A stretch of 64,000 nt of DNA from Rhizobium herbae. GTDB taxonomy: Bacteria; Pseudomonadota; Alphaproteobacteria; Rhizobiales; Rhizobiaceae. This document shows, piece by piece, positions 26,954-34,307 of this stretch. The stretch is taken from contig NZ_JAGGJV010000011.1 in NCBI RefSeq assembly GCF_017873135.1, positions 186,001 to 250,000 of the forward strand. Reading direction: 5' to 3'. The position numbers were made by a program, and so were the translations under genes. The notes under the pieces were generated by a model, which saw nothing but the letters and a program-made list of their open reading frames with translations, was not told the origin of the DNA and did no database searches. The number at the start of each line of letters is the position of its first letter. Position 1 is the first letter of the stretch.

Positions 26954-28165
26954 TCAGCTTCGCCCGAACGTCTCGTCGAGGGCGTTACTGATGTCAGCAA
27001 TCAGATCCTCGGTGTCTTCCAGACCGATCGAAAGCCGCAGATGCCCGTATTTCTGGAAGTTCGGCGGGTAACGATCGGAGCCGCCGCGGCCACTGCCACC
27101 GACATGGACGATCAGGCTCTCGTCGTGACCAAGCGAGACGGCGGACGTGATGACCCTGAGATGTGCGACGAACCGGTTCTGCGTATCGGGATCGCCATCG
27201 ACGGCAAAAGCCATGACCGCGCCATAGCCCTTGCCAGCAAACTGCGTTCTGGCAAGCGCGTGCTGGTCATGGCTGTCTAGACCGGGATAGGTGACATAGG
27301 CGACGCGCTTGTCGGCTGCCAGGGACCGGGCGACGATCTCTGCCGATGAAAACTGCTGCTTCAGGCGCAGCGGCAAAGTCACTGAGCCGCGCATGATCAG
27401 CCAGGCGTTGAACGGGGAAATCGTGCCGCCGAGATCGACGAGCGCGTCTGCCTTGATGTGATGGATAAGCGGCTTCGAGCCGATGACGACCCCGCCCATC
27501 GCGTCGCCATGACCGTTGATGTATTTCGTCAGCGAATGGATGACGAGATCTGCACCAAGTGCGAGCGGGCGGAAGAATGGGGGAGGGGTGAAGGTCGAGT
27601 CCACCGACAGGAGCGCGCCCGCTTGTTTTGCGATTGAGGCCAGCGTCGCGATATCGGCAACCTTGGTTGTCGGATTGGCAATGGTCTCGGTATGGATCAG
27701 TCTGGTGTTCGGGCGCACGGCGGCTCGGACGGCATCCGTATTGCCCATGTCAACGAAGGTGGCTTCGATATTGTAACGCTGCGGCAAAAGCTCTGAAAAC
27801 AGTCGCCACACGGCCTCATAGGTGACGTCACCGACAATCACGTGGTCGCCGCTCTTTAAGAACGTAAAGAACACCGCGTGAAGCGCCGCGACGCCCGTTG
27901 CGAAGACTGCTGCATCCTCGCCGCCCTCTATGGCCGCGAGCTTGCGCTGCAGGCCGATCTGATTGTGGCCGGAATTGCGCGTATAGGAGGGGCTCTCGGT
28001 GTCCGACCAGTCCATTGTAGAAGGGTCGTAAGGAAGTTCGTACGAATTCGCCATCACGATCGGTGTGCGAATAGCGCCAGATGTCTTGTCGATTTCGTTG
28101 CCGCCGTGCACCGACAGCGTATTGAAGGAGAGCGTCGATAGATCGTGTTTGTCTGGTCTCGACAT
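26954..28165 (-). CDS. Cys/Met-metabolism PLP enzyme, probable canavanine gamma-lyase
   Basis: A 403-residue fold type I enzyme related to cystathionine gamma-synthase/beta-lyase. The PLP Lys214 lies in VIHSLTKYINGHGD, the Asp pairing with the ring nitrogen in LLSVDSTFTPP, and the phosphate-binding Tyr/Arg of the neighbouring subunit in SPSYTRNSGHNQ. Enzymes of this branch in Rhizobiales and some pseudomonads split canavanine into homoserine and hydroxyguanidine. Here it is flanked by a polar amino acid importer, a Gdx-like exporter and homoserine dehydrogenase, with a tRNA-editing protein upstream, which is the reason for the specific call. On sequence alone methionine or cystathionine lyase is possible. 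Confidence 0.87.
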   Translation of the reverse strand: MSRPDKHDLSTLSFNTLSVHGGNEIDKTSGAIRTPIVMANSYELPYDPSTMDWSDTESPSYTRNSGHNQIGLQRKLAAIEGGEDAAVFATGVAALHAVFFTFLKSGDHVIVGDVTYEAVWRLFSELLPQRYNIEATFVDMGNTDAVRAAVRPNTRLIHTETIANPTTKVADIATLASIAKQAGALLSVDSTFTPPPFFRPLALGADLVIHSLTKYINGHGDAMGGVVIGSKPLIHHIKADALVDLGGTISPFNAWLIMRGSVTLPLRLKQQFSSAEIVARSLAADKRVAYVTYPGLDSHDQHALARTQFAGKGYGAVMAFAVDGDPDTQNRFVAHLRVITSAVSLGHDESLIVHVGGSGRGGSDRYPPNFQKYGHLRLSIGLEDTEDLIADISNALDETFGRS

Positions 28166-28204
28166 AATTAACCTCTTTGTTGAAGTGAGTGGTTGGGGAG
28201 TGCC

Positions 28205-28894
28205 TCAGCGCCTGACCGGGATGGCGTTTTCCAGTTTCTGGAACCCTTGCGTGATCAGGAAAGTCAGGCTGACGTAGAAGACGGTGACGAGGAGGAGTGG
28301 CTCGTAGACGAGGAGCGTATCCTGGCGGATTTTGTAGGCAGCACCGTAGAGATCCATCACGGTCACCGAAAATACGATCGGTGTCGCCTTGAGTTGCAGG
28401 ACGACCTCGCCGGCAAATGTTGGCAGTCCAATCCGGATCGCTCTCGGCAACCAGATCCGGCGCAGGATCATCCAGGGTGACATGCCAACGGCGCGTGCAG
28501 CCTCAAGTTCTCCTTTCGGGACCGCCAGCATGGCTCCCCGAAGAATCTCCCCCTGGTAAGCGGCGAAGTTGAGCGTCAGGGCCAACGCCGCAAAGAACAA
28601 TCCCTCTCGCAAGACCGGCCAAAGAAAGCTGCTCCGCAATCCAGGGATATGCGGCAGATACGAGCCAAGACCGTAATAGATGAGCCAAAGCTGGATGAGC
28701 AAAGGCGTTCCGCGAAAGAATGTGCAGTACGACTTGGAGAGCCAACGGGCGATGGAACCACGGCCGACCTGGGCAATCGCCAGGAGGATAGCGAGCGCAA
28801 ATCCCAGCGTGACCGAAATCGTCAGCAGCAGGCATGTCAGGAAGGCACCATAGAGCAGCAAGTCCTGGTATTCGAAAATCCAGCTGAAATCCAT
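28205..28894 (-). CDS. Polar amino acid ABC transporter permease (HisM-type)
   Basis: A 229-residue inner-membrane permease with the conserved cytoplasmic loop GAMLAVPKGELEAARAVGMSP and about five hydrophobic helices. It lies nine bases after the partner permease and 39 bp before the PLP lyase. Together with the next three genes it forms a complete importer for a basic amino acid; canavanine, an arginine analogue, is the proposed substrate. Confidence 0.94.
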   Translation of the reverse strand: MDFSWIFEYQDLLLYGAFLTCLLLTISVTLGFALAILLAIAQVGRGSIARWLSKSYCTFFRGTPLLIQLWLIYYGLGSYLPHIPGLRSSFLWPVLREGLFFAALALTLNFAAYQGEILRGAMLAVPKGELEAARAVGMSPWMILRRIWLPRAIRIGLPTFAGEVVLQLKATPIVFSVTVMDLYGAAYKIRQDTLLVYEPLLLVTVFYVSLTFLITQGFQKLENAIPVRR

Positions 28895-28903
28895 GTCCGC
28901 CTC

Positions 28904-29626
28904 CTATGCTACTGGTCGTTGGCCGCGGCGGAAGTAGGCTTCGAGCGCGGAGAACAGCAGGTTCGATAGAATTGTGATGACGAGATAAAGTGCCGCCGCA
29001 GCCAGGAAGAAGACCATGTACTGCTTGGTGTTGCTCGCGGCGACGCGGGCAGCAAGAGCCAGTTCCTGATAGCCAACGACGGCAATCAGGGCGCTGTCCT
29101 TGATCACGGACATCCACAGATTGGCAAAGCCGGGCAGTGCATTGGGGATGAGAGCCGGTAAGACGATGCGTCGGAAGCGTAAGCCTGGCCGCATCCCAAA
29201 GGACTTGGCGGCTTCAAGCTGGCCAACAGGAATGGCGAGGATCGCGCCCCGCAAAACCTCGGTCATGTAGGCTCCCTGAACAAAGCCCAGCACCGCGATT
29301 GCTGCGACCAGGCCATTGACCTCGACTGGGCCAAGGCCCGCCATGGCAAGAATCCGATTCAGCCCATCCGTTCCCGCATAGTAGAGCGAGACGATCAGGA
29401 TGAGCTCCGGCACGGCACGGACGATCGTCGTATAGACATTGAGAGCATATTGCAGTGGGGCAAACCCACTCAACTTGCCGAGTGCGCCGAACAAGCCCAG
29501 CACCATTCCAAACAGATAGGCACCAAACGAGATAAACAGGGTCGCGAACGCGCCGGTGATCAATACGCCGCCCCAGCCGGGAGGGGAAATCGACAGCATG
29601 TCCAGAATGGAACTTGGGGAACTCAT
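28904..29626 (-). CDS. Polar amino acid ABC transporter permease (HisQ-type)
   Basis: A 240-residue permease with the family loop GAILAIPVGQLEAAKSFGMRP and the N-terminal LFGMVLGLFGALGKLS helix. Its start is preceded by a long stem-loop after the binding-protein gene, consistent with lower permease than binding-protein expression. Confidence 0.94.
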   Translation of the reverse strand: MSSPSSILDMLSISPPGWGGVLITGAFATLFISFGAYLFGMVLGLFGALGKLSGFAPLQYALNVYTTIVRAVPELILIVSLYYAGTDGLNRILAMAGLGPVEVNGLVAAIAVLGFVQGAYMTEVLRGAILAIPVGQLEAAKSFGMRPGLRFRRIVLPALIPNALPGFANLWMSVIKDSALIAVVGYQELALAARVAASNTKQYMVFFLAAAALYLVITILSNLLFSALEAYFRRGQRPVA

Positions 29627-29649
29627 GGGAAGCCTTCCAGAACAGGACC

Positions 29650-29686
29650 GGCAGATTTGCCACCAACGGCTGGTGACAAATCCGCC
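29650..29686 (-). promoter_or_regulatory. Intercistronic stem-loop downstream of the binding-protein gene
   Basis: A 16-pair stem with two mismatches (core ATTTG and CACCA pairing with TGGTG and CAAAT) and a five-base loop fills most of the 72-bp gap between the binding-protein stop and the permease start. No T-tract; a mRNA-stability element is the simplest reading. Confidence 0.55.
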
Positions 29687-29698
29687 TCGCCCGTGGAC

Positions 29699-30460
29699 TC
29701 AATAGGGGTCGTAGTCGAAGTACTTCTTGCTGAACTCGGCATAGGTGCCGTTCGCCCTGACAGCCTTGATCGCACCATTCAGCTTTTCGCGAAGCTCGTC
29801 GTCGCCTTTGCGGACACCACCGCCGACGCCAGCGCCAAGAACTGCATCATCTGCCTCGACACTGCCTTTATATTCGCAGCACTCCTTGCCGAGATCGGTT
29901 TTCAGGAGTTCCTTGAGCGGTCCCGTGTCGGCAAAGATGTAGTCGACGCGGCCCGACGCGAGGTCCTGGAATGATTCATCGACGGTCGCATAACTTTTCT
30001 CGGTCGCAATTTCGGCGAAATGCTTCTTGAAGTAAGCCGACTGGGTCGTCGACACGGCGATGCCGACGGTCTTTCCTTTCAGCTGCTCGGCGGTCGCGCC
30101 GATGACGCCATCCTTGGCGCCAATCATGCCGGCGAGAGCCGAGTAATATTTGTCCGTGAAATCGATGCGCTTCTTGCGCTCGTCGGTGATCGACATCGAA
30201 GACCAGATCACGTCGATCTTCTTGCTCTCCAGAGCCGGAATGAGGCCGTCCCAGGAGACGTCGACGATCGTGCATTGTTCCTTCAGCTCTTTGCAGATCG
30301 CATCCATCAGATCGATCTCCCAGCCAATCGCTTTTCCCGAAGCGTCCTTCGTAGTGTAGGGCGCATAGGCCTCATTGACCACGCCGAAGCGGATTTCCGC
30401 TTGGGCGCTCGTCGCCAGCATGAATGCTGCGACAGCTAGAGCTTTTCCCAAATGCTTCAT
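29699..30460 (-). CDS. Polar (basic) amino acid ABC transporter substrate-binding protein
   Basis: A 253-residue type II periplasmic binding protein with a signal peptide ending near ATSAQA before EIRFGV. Ligand-site features of the Lys/Arg/Orn group are visible: EAYAPYTTKDASGKAIGWEIDLMDAI and DVIWSSMSITDERKKRIDF. This pattern suits an amino acid with a basic side chain. The gene is second in the importer operon after the ATPase. Confidence 0.93.
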   Translation of the reverse strand: MKHLGKALAVAAFMLATSAQAEIRFGVVNEAYAPYTTKDASGKAIGWEIDLMDAICKELKEQCTIVDVSWDGLIPALESKKIDVIWSSMSITDERKKRIDFTDKYYSALAGMIGAKDGVIGATAEQLKGKTVGIAVSTTQSAYFKKHFAEIATEKSYATVDESFQDLASGRVDYIFADTGPLKELLKTDLGKECCEYKGSVEADDAVLGAGVGGGVRKGDDELREKLNGAIKAVRANGTYAEFSKKYFDYDPY

Positions 30461-30499
30461 CTTAGGGTTCCCCTTTTTCTGTTGGGATGGTGGTGGTGG

Positions 30500-31282
30500 T
30501 TAGTGCGAACCGGCTGCAACAAACTCCTTGCAGCGTGCGCTGGTGGGTGCACCAAAGACCTGGGCCGGAGGGCCGAGTTCCTCGACCTGGCCCTGGTGCA
30601 AAAACATGACGCGGGTGGAAACGTCGCGTGCGAACTTCATCTCGTGGGTGACCATCACCATGGTGCGGCCTTCCTCGGCCAGCCCACGGATGACCTTGAG
30701 CACTTCGCCGACGAGTTCCGGATCGAGTGCCGAGGTCGGTTCATCAAACAGCATCACTGCCGGATCGACGCAGAGCGCGCGGGCAATCGACGCACGTTGC
30801 TGCTGGCCGCCGGAAAGGAAGGCGGGGTAGGCGTCCTTCTTGTCGTAGAGACCGACTTTGGCCAGTAGCGCCTCGGCCTTTTCGATCGCCGCTTTGCGCT
30901 CGATACGCAGGACGTGGATCGGGGCCTCGATGACGTTCTGGAGAATGGTCATGTGCGGCCAGAGATTGAAGCTCTGGAAGACCATGCCGAGGCCACTTCT
31001 CAGCCTCTCGATCTGCCGCCAGTTGGCGGGGTGGCATTTGCCGTCACGGCCCTTGCGGAAGATCACGTCTTCGCCGTTGATCTGGAAGGTTCCTTGGTCC
31101 GGAATTTCGAGGAAGTTGATGCAGCGCAGGAACGTGCTCTTTCCTGAGCCCGAAGATCCGATGATCGAGACCACGTCGCCCTTCTCCGCTGAAAGGGAGA
31201 TCCCCTTCAGCACCTTGTGCGCGCCGTAGCTCTTGTGAACGTCGCTCACCAACAAAGCTGGCTTGACTGTTTCGATGTACAT
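30500..31282 (-). CDS. Polar amino acid ABC transporter ATP-binding protein (HisP-type)
   Basis: A 260-residue ATPase. Walker A GSSGSGKST, signature [15 protein letters not shown], Walker [15 protein letters not shown] and the switch His in [11 protein letters not shown] are all present. The ATG at 31282 has GGAGG upstream; an 11-residue N-terminal extension is open but unlikely. First gene of the importer and of the long catabolic run; its promoter must lie between 31283 and the terminator at 31380. Confidence 0.94.
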   Translation of the reverse strand: MYIETVKPALLVSDVHKSYGAHKVLKGISLSAEKGDVVSIIGSSGSGKSTFLRCINFLEIPDQGTFQINGEDVIFRKGRDGKCHPANWRQIERLRSGLGMVFQSFNLWPHMTILQNVIEAPIHVLRIERKAAIEKAEALLAKVGLYDKKDAYPAFLSGGQQQRASIARALCVDPAVMLFDEPTSALDPELVGEVLKVIRGLAEEGRTMVMVTHEMKFARDVSTRVMFLHQGQVEELGPPAQVFGAPTSARCKEFVAAGSH

Positions 31283-31379
31283 TTCACCTCCATTGACTTG
31301 CGAGGGTTGGCCCACTCCTCCGCGGGCAAAGCTTCGCCATCGCCGTATCTGACAGCGCCATCATTCGTGGTTGCGAGTG

Positions 31380-31401
31380 TAAAAAATGGACGCGAACGTC
31401 C
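31380..31401 (-). terminator. Rho-independent terminator with UUCG tetraloop after the B3/B4 gene
   Basis: On the minus strand GGACG-TTCG-CGTCC is followed by ATTTTTTA. A second GC hairpin (GCGCCG/CGGCGC at 31406-31423) precedes it. It lies 66 bp after the B3/B4 protein stop codon, so the editing gene and the importer operon are separate transcription units. Confidence 0.8.
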
Positions 31402-31466
31402 GCACGCGCCGCCTAAACGGCGCACGTTCCTCACCCTGCCATTGTCTCGGATTTACTGCCGGCGCG

Positions 31467-32153
31467 TTAGCCGGCTATAATCTTGTGTCTGTAGACCTCA
31501 CAGCCTGGTGCCAGCTGCCTTAAACCGTTCACCAGCATGTTGGCCGCCTCCTCTAGCGCCTCCTCAGGCATTGTCGCCAAACTTTCCAAGATGAACCACA
31601 TCCGGCCGCCCAGCGTCTCCAGTCGGGTCCGGGTACCTTGCCGCCAGTTCCAGCGCCGGCACGTGACACCGATATCGTCGCGCCAGATGACTTCACCCTT
31701 GGTAGGGTTTTCGATGACAGCCTCTCCGTTCATCACCGTGTCGAACACTTCGGTTCCGTCGGCAACAGACAGCTGTGGCTTGCCGACATAGGCGTCGAAG
31801 TTTTCTCCACCGACCGGTATGGCAAAACGTAAGCTGACTGCGTTGTAGAGATCGACGATCGGGTTGATCGAAGGGATACGGCCGTCCTTCTCCACCCGCT
31901 TCTTCAGCGCCTGTGCAGAACAGGGCGTGCGATTTGGTTTTGCTCCAAACCGGCTATAGGTGTCGGACCAACTTGCCAGATGTGCTTCACTCCAGGCTGG
32001 CCCTCCAGCTCGGACAAAATCACAAGCCTCTTCCAGCACATTTCTGGCTATGGTGCCACGCGTGTCATCCTTGATCTCAACGAAGACGCTGATCGCGCGA
32101 AAGTCTGGTGCGATGTTTGCGATTTCTTTATCGATGACCGGAAATTCCAACAT
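31467..32153 (-). CDS. ctdA: Stand-alone B3/B4-domain tRNA-editing protein, probable canavanyl-tRNA deacylase
   Basis: A 228-residue protein consisting of a B3/B4 domain, the editing fold found in phenylalanyl-tRNA synthetase beta subunits. The conserved middle region KNRTPCSAQALKKR-like stretch (KPNRTPCSAQALKKRVEK), then INPIVDLYNAVSLRFAIPVGGEN, is diagnostic of free-standing members. Such a protein was shown to hydrolyse canavanyl-tRNA(Arg) in canavanine-using bacteria, where it neighbours the gamma-lyase operon as here. It is divergent from an XRE-cupin regulator, 43 bp away, and ends at a strong terminator. Family assignment is firm; substrate follows from context. Confidence 0.88.
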   Translation of the reverse strand: MLEFPVIDKEIANIAPDFRAISVFVEIKDDTRGTIARNVLEEACDFVRAGGPAWSEAHLASWSDTYSRFGAKPNRTPCSAQALKKRVEKDGRIPSINPIVDLYNAVSLRFAIPVGGENFDAYVGKPQLSVADGTEVFDTVMNGEAVIENPTKGEVIWRDDIGVTCRRWNWRQGTRTRLETLGGRMWFILESLATMPEEALEEAANMLVNGLRQLAPGCEVYRHKIIAG

Positions 32154-32183
32154 GCCCTCTAGCTCCCATTGACCAATTTAGTC

Positions 32184-32189
32184 TATAAT
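32184..32189 (+). promoter_or_regulatory. -10 element giving a probably leaderless mRNA
   Basis: A perfect TATAAT lies seven bases before the ATG at 32197 of the XRE-cupin gene, and no ribosome site can be found. The whole divergent gap to the B3/B4 gene is only 43 bp, so both promoters and the operator overlap. A -35 box is not obvious. Confidence 0.5.
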
Positions 32190-32196
32190 ACTGACC

Positions 32197-32823
32197 ATGG
32201 AAAAGAAAGTCAATATATCGACCGAAGCGGTCACCGACGTCGAACGCGTCAGTGCAACCGTGTCCCAGAACCTCAAATTGTTCAGGAAACAGAATGGCCT
32301 GACACTCGATGAGTTGTCGCGCAAATCCGGCGTCAGCAAAGGCATGCTGGTCGAAATCGAAAAGGGCAGCGCAAACCCGAGCATTGCGACGCTCTGCCGA
32401 GCAGCGACCGCATTGGGCGTTTCCGTCGCCGATTTCGTCGGGGTCGCAGTCAACGTGCCTGTGCGCATTGTTCCACCCGAGGATGCCTCGATCCTCTGGC
32501 GCGGTCCGAAGGGCGGGAGTGCCACTCTTCTGGTTGGAACCCACGGGCCGGATGAAATCGAGCTTTGGCGCTGGACGCTGTTTCCCGGTGAGGTTTTCGA
32601 ATCGCCCGGCCATTCGGCCGGAACACTCGAACTGCTGAATGTGGAAACCGGTGCGCTTACCTTGAAACTGGCTGACAGTGAGCACCTCGTTAAAGCGGGC
32701 TCTTCGGTTTTGGCACGGACGGAAGACAAACATGCCTACATGAATTGTGGCAAGGAGGAGCTCCGCTTTGTAATGACTGTCGCGGAGCTGCAGCGTCCGC
32801 GCGTGAGAACGGGCGGCCTGTAA
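32197..32823 (+). CDS. XRE family regulator with C-terminal cupin sensor domain
   Basis: A 208-residue protein: Cro/C1-type helix-turn-helix at about residues 22-78 (QNGLTLDELSRKSGVSKGMLVEIEKGSANPS), then a small beta-barrel cupin domain with PGEVFESPGHSAGTLELLNVETGAL and a late TEDKHAYMN segment. This architecture (PuuR/SutR class) senses small metabolites, often amino acids. It is divergent from the B3/B4 gene and probably represses that gene and the importer operon until the amino acid is present. Confidence 0.92.
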   Translation: MEKKVNISTEAVTDVERVSATVSQNLKLFRKQNGLTLDELSRKSGVSKGMLVEIEKGSANPSIATLCRAATALGVSVADFVGVAVNVPVRIVPPEDASILWRGPKGGSATLLVGTHGPDEIELWRWTLFPGEVFESPGHSAGTLELLNVETGALTLKLADSEHLVKAGSSVLARTEDKHAYMNCGKEELRFVMTVAELQRPRVRTGGL

Positions 32824-33067
32824 ATACAACTGCTTCTGCTTGAGGTCGGACCGAAGCACTTTTGGGTTGGCGGAGCAAAAAACGTTGCCGCATGCACCGG
32901 CCGTCTCCTGAAATCGAACGCCGTGAGCCTAACGCCACATCGATGGTCACGCTCATCTTCACTGGCGCACCCCAATGCGCGCCGACCGGATGGCCGCAGC
33001 GGCCGATATTCGAATACCGTCTGGAACAGAGATTGATTGGTCTAGTCCGCCGATGAGGTACAAGTTC

Positions 33068-34225
33068 ATGCGAGATCGCGATGAGTTAGATGCGGCCGAT
33101 CCGGAGTTCGACGAACTCGGATTCTCGACGCGTGCTATCCACCAACCGGTCGACCTGTCATTGAACCGTCCCGCTCAATTGGTCAGAGAAATCAGCGGTG
33201 CAGACAACAACGCCCACTCTGCGACGGACATGCTCGAGAAGACATTGGCTCGCCTCGAAGGAGCCGAGGCCGGCTTGGTCCTTTCATCAGGGTTGGCCGC
33301 CTTCAATATGCTCGCACTGGCGCTTCTCTCCGAAGGCGACGAGATGATTGTCCACAGACAAGTTTGTACCGATACGGCCGCTCTGATGGAGAAGACGCTA
33401 ACGCGGGCCGGCATCACAATGGTCCCGGTTGATCTGTCGCTTCCGGCAAACATCTACCGTGCGGTGACACCTCGAACGCGTCTCATTTATTTTGATACGC
33501 CGACAAATCCTCTCGGCGACATCCTCGACATTGCTGCAATCGCAAAATGCGGTCGCTCCTGCGGCCTCAAGATCGTCGTTGACAGCACATTCGCTTCGCC
33601 AGCCTTGCAGCGCCCGATTGAGCACGGCGCCGATATTGTCCTGCAATCACTTACCAAATACATCAACGGTCATGGCGACACACTCGGCGGCGCCCTGCTG
33701 GGAGACACCGCAACCATTCAAAAACTACGGGAAACCAGCCTTCGTTTTCCTGAGGCGAACGTGATTTCACCGCAGGCTTCGTTCCTCATCCTTCGTGGCG
33801 TGAAAACACTTGCTCTCAGGATGGATCGGCACAGTTCCGCCGCCCATGCGATCGCGCTGACATTGGAAACCCATCCGGCAGTGGCGTGGGTAAGATATCC
33901 CTTTCTTCCATCTCACCCGAACCATTCAATCGCTCGCAGGCAGATGTCAGGTGGCTCGGGAATGTTGGCTTTCGGCCTTCGTGCGGGCAGGGATGGTGCC
34001 ACGGCGATGATCAGCAGACTGCGGCTTATACAGTCGGGCGTCAATCTGGCAGAGGTCGGCAGCCTCATATGCCATTCGGCCCGCCTCACCAGCACCCGCC
34101 ACCTGTCCCTTTCAGGAGGCGGTCTTTGCGACGCGCTTGGAGATGACGTCATCCGCTGCTCCGTCGGCCTGGAGGATGCCGAGGATCTTATCGAAGACAT
34201 CCTGGAGGCTCTGGATTTTGGCTGA
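33068..34225 (+). CDS. Divergent Cys/Met-metabolism PLP-dependent enzyme
   Basis: A 385-residue fold type I enzyme of the cystathionine gamma-synthase/lyase family. PLP Lys197 is in LQSLTKYINGHGD, the Asp in KIVVDSTFASPALQ, and SQAxF-type ISPQASFLILRGVKTL is conserved. The N-terminal YSRxxNPT motif, which supplies the phosphate-binding Tyr and Arg to the partner subunit, is replaced by ISGADNNAHSATDML. I place the start at 33068 behind GATGAGGT; ATGs at 33053 and 32975 are upstream. It follows the XRE-cupin gene by 244 bp and may act on canaline, homoserine esters or cystathionine; no firm call. Confidence 0.85.
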   Translation: MRDRDELDAADPEFDELGFSTRAIHQPVDLSLNRPAQLVREISGADNNAHSATDMLEKTLARLEGAEAGLVLSSGLAAFNMLALALLSEGDEMIVHRQVCTDTAALMEKTLTRAGITMVPVDLSLPANIYRAVTPRTRLIYFDTPTNPLGDILDIAAIAKCGRSCGLKIVVDSTFASPALQRPIEHGADIVLQSLTKYINGHGDTLGGALLGDTATIQKLRETSLRFPEANVISPQASFLILRGVKTLALRMDRHSSAAHAIALTLETHPAVAWVRYPFLPSHPNHSIARRQMSGGSGMLAFGLRAGRDGATAMISRLRLIQSGVNLAEVGSLICHSARLTSTRHLSLSGGGLCDALGDDVIRCSVGLEDAEDLIEDILEALDFG

Positions 34226-34307
34226 GCGTTTGTCTTGCCCGACCACGCGAGCCAAGGCGGGGGGAATTGTTTGCGGCTGAAAACGGGGCGACTTCCTTGA
34301 AGGCAAG

